A stretch of DNA of 52,114 nucleotides, taken from positions 1-52,114 of the forward strand of contig NZ_LSGW01000051.1 in assembly GCF_001643305.1 (NCBI RefSeq), in the 5' to 3' direction. Below the pieces are notes generated by a model, which searched no databases, was not told the origin of the DNA, and saw nothing but the letters and a program-made list of their open reading frames with translations. The translations under genes were made by a program, and so were the position numbers. Within the stretch, counting starts at the first letter, position 1, and every line of letters starts with the position of its first letter. The DNA is from Aeromonas salmonicida subsp. salmonicida. GTDB taxonomy: Bacteria; Pseudomonadota; Gammaproteobacteria; Enterobacterales; Aeromonadaceae. Positions 1-10,173 of this stretch are shown here, piece by piece.

Positions 1-19
1 ATCCCAGTAACGACCACCA
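1..19 (+). tRNA. 3' end of a tRNA gene (partial)
   Basis: Bases 17-19 are CCA, base 16 is the discriminator A, bases 9-15 (AACGACC) would be the 3' acceptor strand pairing with GGTCGTT, and bases 4-8 (CCAGT) the 3' T-stem strand, preceded by ATC as the end of a T loop. A rho-independent terminator follows five bases later. The acceptor sequence and discriminator suit a lysine tRNA, but the anticodon is outside the window, so the amino acid is not assigned. Confidence 0.65.
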
Positions 20-23
20 GATC

Positions 24-54
24 AAAAAGCCCGCAACGATGCGGGCTTTTTTTA
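24..54 (+). terminator. Bidirectional terminator between the tRNA and the chemotaxis gene
   Basis: AAAAAGCCCGC, a short loop and GCGGGCTTTTTTT form a strong hairpin with A and T runs on both sides. It would stop the upstream tRNA transcript and the minus-strand chemotaxis receptor gene, which ends at 68. Confidence 0.85.
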
Positions 55-67
55 TGGTCGTTTGTCA

Positions 68-2097
68 TCAGGTTCTCAAGCGGTCCAGCTGGGTTGCCAG
101 TGCAGTTGAGGCCTGCTCCAGCTCTTCGCTCAAGCGATGGCTGGCACTGGCCTCCTGGCCAATGGTGGTGGCGGCATCACCAATGCGCATAAGGTTCTGG
201 TTAATATCGTCGCTGACCGCACTCTGCTGCTCGGCGGCGGTGGCCACCTGGCTGATGTGATCGTGGATCTGCTGGATCTGGGCGACCACCCGGTTGAGGG
301 CCTCGAATGCCTGTTCCGTGCCCTCGACCGTACTGGCCGAGCGGGTGATGCCGGTACTCATCAGTTGCTGGCTGCTGCTCACCTCGGTTTGCAGACTGCC
401 GATGAGCTGGCCTATCTCGTCGGTGGACTCCCGGGTCTTGTTGGCAAGGGCCCGTACTTCGTCTGCCACCACCGCAAAACCTCGTCCCATGTCTCCCGCC
501 CGCGCTGCCTCTATGGCGGCGTTCAGTGCCAGCAGGTTGGTCTGCTCGGCAATGGCCCGGATCACATCCAGAATGCGGCTGATATTGGTGCTGCGCTGGG
601 CTACCAGCGCCACCGCCTTGTCAGCCTGATGCATGTCTTCAACCAGGGTATGGATCTCGTTGCGGGCATTGCTCAGGGTCTGCTGGGCGGTATTGATGTG
701 ATGGGTGGCTGCTTCTGACTCCTGGGCGGCCTGTTCCGCGTAACCCGCCACGCTGACCGCAGTGGTGCTCATCTGGTGCATGGCGCTGACCACGCTCTCC
801 AGTTCTATGCTCTGCTCATCCAGACTGGTGCGCATGGTGTCGGCCGTCTGCTTCATGCCCTGTGCCTGCTGGTGTACCTGCTGGCCTATCAGTTTGCTGC
901 CCTGCACCATGCCGCGCAGCTTGCCGAGAAAGGCATTGAGATGTCCTGCCAGCTCGATCAGCTCCTGGTGGGTGTCGATCTGCATCTGCTGGGTCAAATC
1001 TCCCTCGTTGCTGGAGAGGTGGGAGACATGGCGGCTGATGAGCGACAAGGGGGCCGTGATGGTCTGGATGAACCAGATGAGCAGGCCCAGTGCCAGCAGG
1101 GTGATGAGGGTCACTGTGATCAGCTGTTGGCGCTGGGCCGCCTGCATCAGATCCCCCAGCTGAGTGCTGATAGTGTTGGCCTGACTCAGTGCCAGCGCCT
1201 TGGGTACCTTGATCAGCAGCCACCATTGGGTATCGGCCGCCTCGATCCGCACCGGTTGTTGCAGGATGAAGTCGGTATCGGTATCCAGGGTTTGTCCTGT
1301 GGGGGTGCTCAGACCGACCTCCGTCAGCGGACGGCCCAGCTTGTCGGCATGGCGGTTGCTGCCGACGATGAGACCCATCTTGCTGACCAGGGTTACGTCG
1401 GCCTGGTTGTCATACAGGCTTTTACCCAGGCTTTCTGCCAGTTGCTGGAAAATGGGCAAGTTCATGTCGACACCGGTTATGCCAACGAACTTGCCCTCCT
1501 TGAGGATGGGTACCGTCAGGCTGGTCATCAGCATCTGGTTGCCCGGGCTTATCTCGTAGAGATAGGGTTCCATCAGGCAGGGGCGACGAGTATCCCGGCC
1601 GCACAGGTACCATTCGCTGTTGCGAATGCCGAATTCGTTGACCGAGGTGTCGTATTTGGCCTCGCTGGCGGCAGCGTCCACTTGCTGTTGCGAGACCTGG
1701 CCACCCTGATCCCGGACGAAGTAGATCTCCAGACTGCCCTTATCGGGCACTGAGTGGGATGCGCCGGACTGCCAGCTGGCATCCTGGCCATCGGCTTCAA
1801 ATTGGGCATAAATGGAGCTGATCCCGCTCGCCTGCTGCCCTCGAGCTGGGCGGCGATCCCCAGCGGCACCTGATAGGACTGTTGCAACAGGGCCCCTATT
1901 TGTACTGCGTAACGCTCGGCCTGGAACTGCAGAGTGCGAGAGACCTCCTGCTCCAGCGCACTGCGGGTCTGGGCCATTATGTCGCTGCGCAGGGATTGCA
2001 AGGAGGAGGATTGCATCAGTGTCATGGCCAGTCCACTGGACAGAAAGAGGCCCATGGTGAGCAACAGCAGCTTGGTTTTGAGAGAGCGTTGTTTCAT
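68..2097 (-). pseudogene. Methyl-accepting chemotaxis protein, one-base frameshift
   Basis: The gene encodes a transmembrane chemoreceptor but is split between two frames. The true N-terminus starts at the ATG at 2097 ([16 protein letters not shown]), behind the Shine-Dalgarno AAAGGAG. It has one membrane helix and a periplasmic start, and it continues in that frame to about position 1840. From there the other frame carries the rest of a Cache-like sensor region, a second membrane helix ([17 protein letters not shown]), a HAMP domain and the signalling domain with the hairpin tip ([18 protein letters not shown]) and [13 protein letters not shown]. Adding one G to the GGG run (CCC on the plus strand, 1838-1840) restores a continuous 676-residue receptor. 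This is either a real inactivating mutation, a phase-variable run or a sequencing error. The ligand is unknown. The C-terminus has no receptor-tethering pentapeptide like NWETF. Confidence 0.85.
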
Positions 2098-2171
2098 TCG
2101 ACAACTCCTTTTGGCAAGAATGACAACGAATTACTTGAGTATATTCGGACACTTGCGTATCACCGGATTTG

Positions 2172-2204
2172 TTGATGGGTTTGTGGCCGGCTTCTGGTTA
2201 TAAT
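2172..2204 (+). promoter_or_regulatory. Candidate nadA promoter
   Basis: A perfect -10 hexamer TATAAT lies at 2199-2204, 35 bp before the nadA ATG. The best -35 match, TTGATG at 2172-2177, is 21 bp away, longer than ideal, so only the -10 is well supported. Confidence 0.45.
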
Positions 2205-2238
2205 TTTTGCCTTTCCGAGCCTTGATGGAACAGTCGCA

Positions 2239-3312
2239 ATGAGCAATGCACTGAGCAATATCCCTCCGGTGGTCGAGATGGACTACCCGTTCCCGGTCAA
2301 ACCGGCCCCGCTGACCGCCGAGCAGAAAACGACCCTGATCGCAGACATCAAGGCACTGCTGAAAGAGCGTCAGGCCGTGCTGGTTGCCCACTACTACACG
2401 GATCCCGAGATCCAGGCGCTGGCCGAGGCCAGTGGCGGTTTCGTCGGTGACTCTCTCGAGATGGCCCGCTTTGGTCGGGATCATGCCGCGCAGACCCTGA
2501 TCGTCGCCGGGGTGCGCTTCATGGGGGAGACCTCCAAGATCCTGAGCCCTCACAAGCGGGTACTGATGCCGACCCTGGAGGCCGAGTGTTCCCTCGATTT
2601 GGGTTGTCCCATCGATAAATTCTCGGCCTTCTGCGATGCCCACCCCGACCACATAGTGGTGGTCTATGCCAATACCTCGGCGGCGGTGAAGGCACGGGCG
2701 GACTGGGTGGTGACGTCCAGCATTGCGCTTGAGATAGTCGAACACCTCGACAGCCAGGGCCACAAGATCATCTGGGGCCCGGACAGGCACCTCGGTGCCT
2801 ATATCGAGAAGAAGACGGGGGCCCAGATGCTGCGCTGGCAGGGCCACTGCATCGTCCATGACGAATTCAAGGCCAAGGCCCTGCGCGAGCTCAAGGAGCA
2901 GAACCCGGATGCGGCCGTGCTGGTGCACCCGGAATCTCCGGCTTCCGTCATCGAGCTGGCCGATGCGGTGGGCTCCACCAGTCAGCTGATCAAGGCGGCC
3001 AAAGAGCTGCCCCAGCAGAAGCTGATAGTGGCGACCGATCGCGGCATCTTCTACAAGATGCAGCAGGCTTGTCCGGACAAGGAGATGGTCGAGGCGCCGA
3101 CCGGTGGCGATGGTGCCACCTGCCGTAGCTGCGCCCACTGTCCCTGGATGGCGATGAACGGCCTGGTGGCGATCAAGGAGGCGTTGACCGATGGCGCCGA
3201 GCGTCACGAGATCCTGGTGGATGAAGCCCTGCGGGTGAAGGCACTGATCCCGCTGGATCGCATGCTGGACTTCGCTGCGGAACTCAAGCTAAAGACTCGG
3301 GGTAACGCCTGA
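2239..3312 (+). CDS. nadA: Quinolinate synthase A
   Basis: NadA condenses iminoaspartate with dihydroxyacetone phosphate to quinolinate, the precursor of NAD, using an oxygen-sensitive [4Fe-4S] cluster. The 357-residue length matches the long gammaproteobacterial form. Visible family features are the early [10 protein letters not shown] segment, the Cys pair region [13 protein letters not shown] near residue 115, and the C-terminal cluster motif [13 protein letters not shown] near residue 295. The ATG at 2239 is followed by a typical N-terminus with AHYY about 50 residues in. The gene stands alone between a minus-strand receptor gene and a terminator at 3348. nadB is not in the window. Confidence 0.96.
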   Translation: MSNALSNIPPVVEMDYPFPVKPAPLTAEQKTTLIADIKALLKERQAVLVAHYYTDPEIQALAEASGGFVGDSLEMARFGRDHAAQTLIVAGVRFMGETSKILSPHKRVLMPTLEAECSLDLGCPIDKFSAFCDAHPDHIVVVYANTSAAVKARADWVVTSSIALEIVEHLDSQGHKIIWGPDRHLGAYIEKKTGAQMLRWQGHCIVHDEFKAKALRELKEQNPDAAVLVHPESPASVIELADAVGSTSQLIKAAKELPQQKLIVATDRGIFYKMQQACPDKEMVEAPTGGDGATCRSCAHCPWMAMNGLVAIKEALTDGAERHEILVDEALRVKALIPLDRMLDFAAELKLKTRGNA

Positions 3313-3347
3313 GTGCGCGAAGAGTTGAATAGAAAGGCTGAATAGAA

Positions 3348-3374
3348 GAGGGCACCCGTTGGGGTGCCCTCTTT
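3348..3374 (+). terminator. nadA terminator
   Basis: GAGGGCACCC, a four-base loop and GGGTGCCCTC followed by TTT form a ten-pair hairpin between nadA and the convergent yeaD. It probably serves both strands. Confidence 0.8.
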
Positions 3375-3400
3375 CGTTATGGGGTTCGCGAAGACGAAGA

Positions 3401-4267
3401 TCAGATGATCACGGTAGAGAGGCTGTGCTCCTCATCCGGCGCGATAACGACGCCAGCCTCGGCCGTGATGGCCGCTTCGACGCAGAGCATGGTGCGGTAG
3501 CCATCGTTGCTCATGTCCGCCATGGCGGTGCCCCCTTCCAGCCAGGGGGTCCAGACCACGACGCTGTCGTTGTTGCCGCTCACCACTTTAGTGGTGCGAT
3601 CGCCGTCCTTGACCATCACCATGGCCTCGGCTTGGTGGTAGACCCGATCAATGGCAGCTGTGAGCGTCAGAGCGCCCTGCTGCTGCCCATCCTGACCGGT
3701 CAGCTTGTCAGCATAAGGCTCACCCAGCCCGGTCACGCTGACAGCCTCTGGGGCGCTTATCTGCAGATAGGTGTGCAAGGCGGCATTATAGACGACGGCG
3801 GCTTTACCCGTATTGCGGGTAGTCAGCACCAGCGAGAGTTCCTTGCCTATCAGCACGTCCAGTTCCAGCTCGAAAGGGTGCGGCCAGAGGGCACGGGTTG
3901 ACTCATTGTCACGCAGAGAGAGATGTACCAGGGTGCCATCGCCGTGATCGGAGACGCCGTCCAGGGTCCAGAGGGTGGTGCGGGCGAAGCCGTGGGACGG
4001 TTTGCCGCTGCCAACGCGGGCTGGCGCCGGGCCAAACCAGGGCCAGCAGACGGGGATACCGCCGCGGATGGGCTTGCTGCCATCCAGCACTGCCTTGTCG
4101 CTGAGCCAGATCGAGGCGGGTTCGCCGTGACGCTGGTAGCGCAACACATGGGCGCCAAACAGGCTGATCTCGGCCTTGGCATCGCCATTGTCGATGGTGA
4201 GCAGAGGTTGGCCAGCCGCGTTGTGGCTGAGGGTACAGTGGGCAGTCAGAGAGCGTATCGGTTGCAT
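3401..4267 (-). CDS. yeaD: D-hexose-6-phosphate mutarotase (aldose 1-epimerase family)
   Basis: This 288-residue protein belongs to the galactose mutarotase-like beta-sandwich family, which interconverts alpha and beta hexose 6-phosphates. Recognisable segments are IRGGIPVCWPWFGP, with the sugar-phosphate-binding region, PSHGFARTTLW with its conserved His, AALHTYLQIS near the middle, and the late VVVWTPW. The start is placed at the ATG at 4267 because AGGAG lies five bases upstream. An upstream ATG at 4291 lacks such a site. The gene lies directly downstream of gapA on the same strand, as in E. coli, but a strong terminator separates the two, so co-transcription should be limited. Confidence 0.88.
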   Translation of the reverse strand: MQPIRSLTAHCTLSHNAAGQPLLTIDNGDAKAEISLFGAHVLRYQRHGEPASIWLSDKAVLDGSKPIRGGIPVCWPWFGPAPARVGSGKPSHGFARTTLWTLDGVSDHGDGTLVHLSLRDNESTRALWPHPFELELDVLIGKELSLVLTTRNTGKAAVVYNAALHTYLQISAPEAVSVTGLGEPYADKLTGQDGQQQGALTLTAAIDRVYHQAEAMVMVKDGDRTTKVVSGNNDSVVVWTPWLEGGTAMADMSNDGYRTMLCVEAAITAEAGVVIAPDEEHSLSTVII

Positions 4268-4329
4268 GAGGACTCCTGTGCTCGCGCACATTCAGAAGAG
4301 AGGGTCGGAAAATCCAGGGGCCGAAATAC

Positions 4330-4356
4330 AAAAAGGCGGCCAATGGCCGCCTTTTT
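4330..4356 (-). terminator. gapA terminator
   Basis: AAAAAGGCGGCC, loop, GGCCGCCTTTTT: a 12-pair symmetrical hairpin just after the gapA stop and before the yeaD Shine-Dalgarno. It reads as a terminator on either strand. Confidence 0.88.
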
Positions 4357-4382
4357 CAAGCTACTTGATTGCGCATCCCAAA

Positions 4383-5723
<1,341 letters not shown>

Positions 5724-7913
5724 ATGACCACCCTGATTGAACAGCTGGCTGCCGCCAAAGGTATCGCCAGCGAGTATGTTGATGCCTGGGGCCACCCGGC
5801 CCAGGTATCCGAAGAGAGCAAGTCTGCCATGCTGGGCGCCATGGGTTACCGCGTCGATGACGAGGCCGCCCTGACCGAGCAGTTGGAAGAGGAGCACCGT
5901 CAGCACTGGCTGCGCGCGCTGGATCCCGTCATGGTGGTCCGCAGCGGTGAGCCCATCACCCTTGAAGTCCGTCTGCCCATCGATTTTGTCAATGACGCCC
6001 TTACCTGGCAGCTTGCGCTGGAGCAGGGGACTGTGTTGTCCGGCCAAATCACCCCCATTGAGGGTGAGCTGGTTGGCGTGGCTGAATTCGAAGAGATGGA
6101 GTGCCAGGCCTACCAGGTCGCGCTGGATGTACAGCCAGCGCTTGGCTATCACCAGCTGACCTTGCTGGAGGAGGGTAATGATGAGCCGCTCGCCAGTATG
6201 CGTCTTATCGTGGCACCCAAAGCTTGCTACAAGCAGGCTCCCATTGCCGATGGCCGCAAGGTGTGGGGGCCGAGCGTGCAGCTCTACTGCCTGCGCAGCC
6301 GTCACAACTGGGGGATCGGTGATTTCAGCGATCTCGGCCAACTGGTCGAGAAAGCGGCCGCCTGGGGCGCCCACTTCGTGGGCCTGAACCCCATTCATGC
6401 CCTCTATCCGGCCAACCCCGAGAGTGCCAGCCCTTACAGCCCCTCTTCCCGTCGCTGGCTCAATGTGGCCTATATCAACGTGGAAGCCGTGCCCGAGTTT
6501 CTGGCCAACGATCACCTCAAGGCCGAAGTGGCCAATCCGGCCTTCCAGCAGCACCTGAACGAGCTGCGTGCCAAGAGTAACGTGGATTACACCGGCGTTA
6601 TCCAGACCAAGATCGGCATGCTGCGTCAGGTGTTCGATGAAGCCAGCTTCAGTACCGAGCGTCAGGCCGATTTCGATGCCTTCGTGGCGGCCGGTGGTGA
6701 CAGTCTGCAACAGCAGGCGGCGTTTGATGCCCTGCAGGCCCACTTCTATGCCAAGGGCGAAAATGCCTGGGGCTGGCCGGTATGGCCGGAAGAGTTGCGG
6801 GATTACCACAACCCCGAGGTGGCTGCCTGGATGGCCGCGCACAGCCAGGATGTGAACTTCTATTTCTACTTGCAGTTCCTGGCCGATGAGCAGCTGGCGC
6901 AAGCCGATGCTCGCGCCAAGGCCGCTGGTATGGTGATGGGGATCTATCGGGATCTGGCGGTCGGCGTCTCCGAAGGCTCCACCGAGATCTGGGCCAACCG
7001 GGATCTCTACTGCCCGAAAGCCTCGGTCGGTGCACCGCCTGACATTCTGGGCCCGCTTGGCCAGAACTGGGGCCTGCCCCCCATGAACCCGAACCAGCTG
7101 TTTGAAGCTGCCTATCAGCCCATGGTGGATCTGTTCCGTGCCAACATGCGCTCCTGCGGCGCGCTGCGCATCGACCATGTAATGGCCTTGCTGCGCCTGT
7201 GGTGGGTGCCGCCCGGAGAGTCTGCCGCCAAGGGGGCCTACATTTATTATCCGGTCAACGACCTGCTGGGGATCCTGGCGCTCGAATCCCACCGCAATCA
7301 GTGCCTGCTGATCGGTGAAGACCTGGGGACTGTGCCGGAAGGCATAGACGTCACGCTCAAAGAGAACGGGGTTCACTCCTACAAGGTGTTCTTCTTCGAG
7401 CGATCCAAGGCCGATGGCGGTTTCATATCTCCCGCTCACTACACCGAGCAGGCGATGTCGGCCCTGACCACCCACGACATGCCGACCCTGAAGGGCTTCT
7501 GGCATTGCGATGATCTGGCGCTGGGTCGCGAGTTGGGATTGTATCCGGATGAAGACGTTCTCAAGACACTGTATGCTGATCGCCATCAGGCCAAGCAGCG
7601 GATCCTCGACAGCCTGCACGCCCATGGGGTCATCTCTGACGACATCAGCCATGACGTGAACTGGGTCGGCATGAATACCGAGCTCAACCATGGTCTGCAA
7701 CTGCATATGTCCCGCGGCAGCTGCGCCCTGTTCAGTACCCAGCTGGAAGACTGGCTGGAGATGGACAAGCCGGTCAACGTGCCGGGAACCAGTTACGAAT
7801 ACCCCAACTGGCGTCGCAAGCTGTCCACCGATCTGGAGGATATTTTTGCCAATGAAGCGCTCAAGGCGCTGGCAGGCAAGATGAGCCAGGCCCGTGATGA
7901 GGCCAGTCGTTGA
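5724..7913 (+). CDS. malQ: 4-alpha-glucanotransferase (amylomaltase)
   Basis: MalQ is a cytosolic GH77 enzyme that transfers alpha-1,4-glucan segments between maltodextrins and releases glucose. The 729-residue protein has the long N-terminal extension typical of enterobacterial-type MalQ, followed by the catalytic barrel. Visible signatures are GPSVQLYCLRSRHNWGIGDF near residue 190, ALRIDHVMALLRLWW with the nucleophilic Asp near 485, LIGEDLGTVPEG with the acid/base Glu near 535, and LTTHDMPTLKGFW near 590. It is first in a tight same-strand run with glgB and glgX, which suggests joint maltodextrin/glycogen processing. The Shine-Dalgarno is weak. malP and malT are not in the window. Confidence 0.95.
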   Translation: MTTLIEQLAAAKGIASEYVDAWGHPAQVSEESKSAMLGAMGYRVDDEAALTEQLEEEHRQHWLRALDPVMVVRSGEPITLEVRLPIDFVNDALTWQLALEQGTVLSGQITPIEGELVGVAEFEEMECQAYQVALDVQPALGYHQLTLLEEGNDEPLASMRLIVAPKACYKQAPIADGRKVWGPSVQLYCLRSRHNWGIGDFSDLGQLVEKAAAWGAHFVGLNPIHALYPANPESASPYSPSSRRWLNVAYINVEAVPEFLANDHLKAEVANPAFQQHLNELRAKSNVDYTGVIQTKIGMLRQVFDEASFSTERQADFDAFVAAGGDSLQQQAAFDALQAHFYAKGENAWGWPVWPEELRDYHNPEVAAWMAAHSQDVNFYFYLQFLADEQLAQADARAKAAGMVMGIYRDLAVGVSEGSTEIWANRDLYCPKASVGAPPDILGPLGQNWGLPPMNPNQLFEAAYQPMVDLFRANMRSCGALRIDHVMALLRLWWVPPGESAAKGAYIYYPVNDLLGILALESHRNQCLLIGEDLGTVPEGIDVTLKENGVHSYKVFFFERSKADGGFISPAHYTEQAMSALTTHDMPTLKGFWHCDDLALGRELGLYPDEDVLKTLYADRHQAKQRILDSLHAHGVISDDISHDVNWVGMNTELNHGLQLHMSRGSCALFSTQLEDWLEMDKPVNVPGTSYEYPNWRRKLSTDLEDIFANEALKALAGKMSQARDEASR

Positions 7914-7942
7914 GCCACTGCCGACAAAACGTGACTCACTTA

Positions 7943-7972
7943 CATCCGCTTCGGCCCTGGCCGGAGCGGATG
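7943..7972 (+). repeat. Intercistronic hairpin between malQ and glgB
   Basis: CATCCGCT...AGCGGATG with inner arms CGGCC/GGCCG and one T-G wobble folds into an almost perfect 13-14-pair stem with a minimal loop. No T run follows, so it is more likely an RNA-stability or attenuation element than a full terminator. Confidence 0.7.
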
Positions 7973-7995
7973 CTCAGCTATGAAAGGAAATCTCG

Positions 7996-10173
7996 ATGCT
8001 CGTTGAACGTTTGGTTGCTGCCCGCTGTGCCGATCCCTTCTCTCATTTAGGCCTGCAGGCCAATCCGGATGGGCCTGGCCTCAAACTGACCGCCTGGTTG
8101 CCGGATGCCCTTGAGGTGCGCGTCAAGGATCTCAAGTCGGGCAAAGTTGTTGCCACTCTGGCACCCACCGATGAATCGGGCCTTTTTGAAACTGTTTTCA
8201 CCCGCCGTAAAAATCCCTTTCCCTATCAGCTGCTTGCCAGCTACCCCGATGCCAGTACTGAATTTGTCGACCCCTACCAGTTTCAGGATGCGGGTTGGGC
8301 CGGTCTGGCAGAACTGACCTCCCAGCCGGAAAACATCTACCACACGCTTGGCGCACAACTGCGCACCGTGGAGCACCTTGGCGTGCGGGTGGAGGGGGTG
8401 CGCTTTGCCGTCTATGCGCCGAGCGCCACCGCTGTGAGCCTGATCGGTGATTTCAACTTCTGGGACGGCCGTCGTCACCCCATGCAGCGCAGCCAGTGCG
8501 GTCACTGGGTGTTGTTCGTGCCGGGCCTCAAGGCCGGGGATCGCTACAAGTTTGAACTCAAGGATCCTGCCGGTCATCGTCTGCCTCACAAGAGTGACCC
8601 TGTCGGTTTCTACTGCGAACAGTATCCGTCGTTCGCCTCAGTGGTGTATGACCACGATCAATACCAGTGGCAAGATGCCGCCTGGATTGCCAGCCAGCAC
8701 AATGACAAGCGGGATCAGCCCCTCTCCATCTATGAACTGCATGTCGGCTCCTGGAAGCGTCACTCCAACGGCGACAGCCTGAGCTGGCGCGAGCTGGCGG
8801 TGGATCTGGTGGCCTACATCAAGGAGATGGAGTACACCCATATTGAATTGCTGCCGGTCTCCGAGCATCCGTTCAGCGGTTCCTGGGGCTATCAGCCGGT
8901 GGGCATGTTCTCTCCTACCAGCCGTTACGGCAGTGCCGATGACTTCAAATATTTCGTGGATCAGTGCCACCAGGCCGGCATAGGCGTCATCCTGGACTGG
9001 GTGCCGGCTCACTTCCCGTCCGATGCCCACGGTCTGGCCCGTTTCGACGGCACGCAGCTCTATGAGTACGAAGATCCGCGCCGTGGCTGGCACCCGGACT
9101 GGAACTCCTACATCTACGACTTTGGCCGTAATACGGTGCGCCAGTTCCTGGTGGCGAGCGCCCTGTTCTGGCTCGACAAGTTCCACATCGACGGCCTGCG
9201 GGTGGATGCGGTCGCCTCCATGCTCTATCTGGATTACTCGCGCAATGCCGGCGAGTGGGTGCCAAACGTCGACGGTGGCAACCACAACTACGAGGCGATC
9301 AGCCTGCTGAAGTGGACCAACGAAGAGGTGTACGGCAAGTATCCCCACGCCATGACCATAGCCGAAGAGTCCACCGCCTTTGCCGGAGTGTCTCGTCCCA
9401 CTTTCCTCGGTGGCCTCGGTTTTGGCTTCAAGTGGAATATGGGCTGGATGCACGACACCCTCACTTACATGCAGAAAGAGCCTATTCACCGCCGCTATCA
9501 CCACAACGACATGACTTTCTCCATGGTTTACCACTATGACGAGAACTTCATCCTGTCGCTCTCCCACGATGAGGTGGTGCACGGCAAGCACTCCATGCTC
9601 TACAAGATGCCCGGCGACGAGTGGCAGCAATCGGCCAACTTGCGCGCCTACATGGGCTTCATGTATGCCCACCCGGGCAAGAAGCTCAACTTCATGGGCA
9701 CCGAAATCGCCCAGAGCAACGAATGGAACCACGATGCCCAGCTGCCCTGGCACCTGCTGCAGTATCCCAAGCACGGCGGTCAGCAGCGCCTGATCCGCGA
9801 TCTCAACCACCTCTACCGTCATGAAGCTGCCTTGTATCAGGCCGATTATGAGCAGACCGGTTTCCGCTGGCTGGATCACAACGACGCCGACAACAGTGTC
9901 TTTGCCTGGCTGCGGGCCGACAAGCAGGGGGCCCACCCGATCATGGTGGCCTGCAACTTCACGCCTGTACCGCGCATCGCCTATCGACTCGGGGTGCCTG
10001 CCGCCGGCAATTACCGCGTGGTGCTCAACACGGATAGCGAGCATTACTGGGGCAGCAACTATGATGTGGGTCTGGTCTTCGTCGCCGAGCCAACCCCCTG
10101 GCAGGGATTGGGGCACAGCATAGTGCTGGATCTGCCGCCGCTCGCGACCTTGTTCATCAAACAGGAGTCTTGA
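7996..10173 (+). CDS. glgB: 1,4-alpha-glucan branching enzyme
   Basis: GlgB introduces alpha-1,6 branches into glycogen. The 725 residues carry an N-terminal branching-enzyme module, a CBM48 (around residues 130-230), the GH13 barrel and a C-terminal beta domain. Catalytic motifs seen are GLRVDAVASMLYLDYSR (Asp nucleophile), TIAEESTAF (Glu acid/base) and LSHDEVVHGK. A strong AAAGGAAA site precedes the ATG. The gene follows malQ by 82 bp, and its stop overlaps the glgX start, so glgB and glgX are translationally coupled. Confidence 0.97.
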   Translation: MLVERLVAARCADPFSHLGLQANPDGPGLKLTAWLPDALEVRVKDLKSGKVVATLAPTDESGLFETVFTRRKNPFPYQLLASYPDASTEFVDPYQFQDAGWAGLAELTSQPENIYHTLGAQLRTVEHLGVRVEGVRFAVYAPSATAVSLIGDFNFWDGRRHPMQRSQCGHWVLFVPGLKAGDRYKFELKDPAGHRLPHKSDPVGFYCEQYPSFASVVYDHDQYQWQDAAWIASQHNDKRDQPLSIYELHVGSWKRHSNGDSLSWRELAVDLVAYIKEMEYTHIELLPVSEHPFSGSWGYQPVGMFSPTSRYGSADDFKYFVDQCHQAGIGVILDWVPAHFPSDAHGLARFDGTQLYEYEDPRRGWHPDWNSYIYDFGRNTVRQFLVASALFWLDKFHIDGLRVDAVASMLYLDYSRNAGEWVPNVDGGNHNYEAISLLKWTNEEVYGKYPHAMTIAEESTAFAGVSRPTFLGGLGFGFKWNMGWMHDTLTYMQKEPIHRRYHHNDMTFSMVYHYDENFILSLSHDEVVHGKHSMLYKMPGDEWQQSANLRAYMGFMYAHPGKKLNFMGTEIAQSNEWNHDAQLPWHLLQYPKHGGQQRLIRDLNHLYRHEAALYQADYEQTGFRWLDHNDADNSVFAWLRADKQGAHPIMVACNFTPVPRIAYRLGVPAAGNYRVVLNTDSEHYWGSNYDVGLVFVAEPTPWQGLGHSIVLDLPPLATLFIKQES

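Noticed and set aside
1841..2152. N-terminus of the longer receptor frame starting at 2152
   Set aside because: These residues are not receptor-like, whereas the other frame from 2097 gives a signal-anchor start with a good Shine-Dalgarno. The frame difference is better explained by a one-base deletion.
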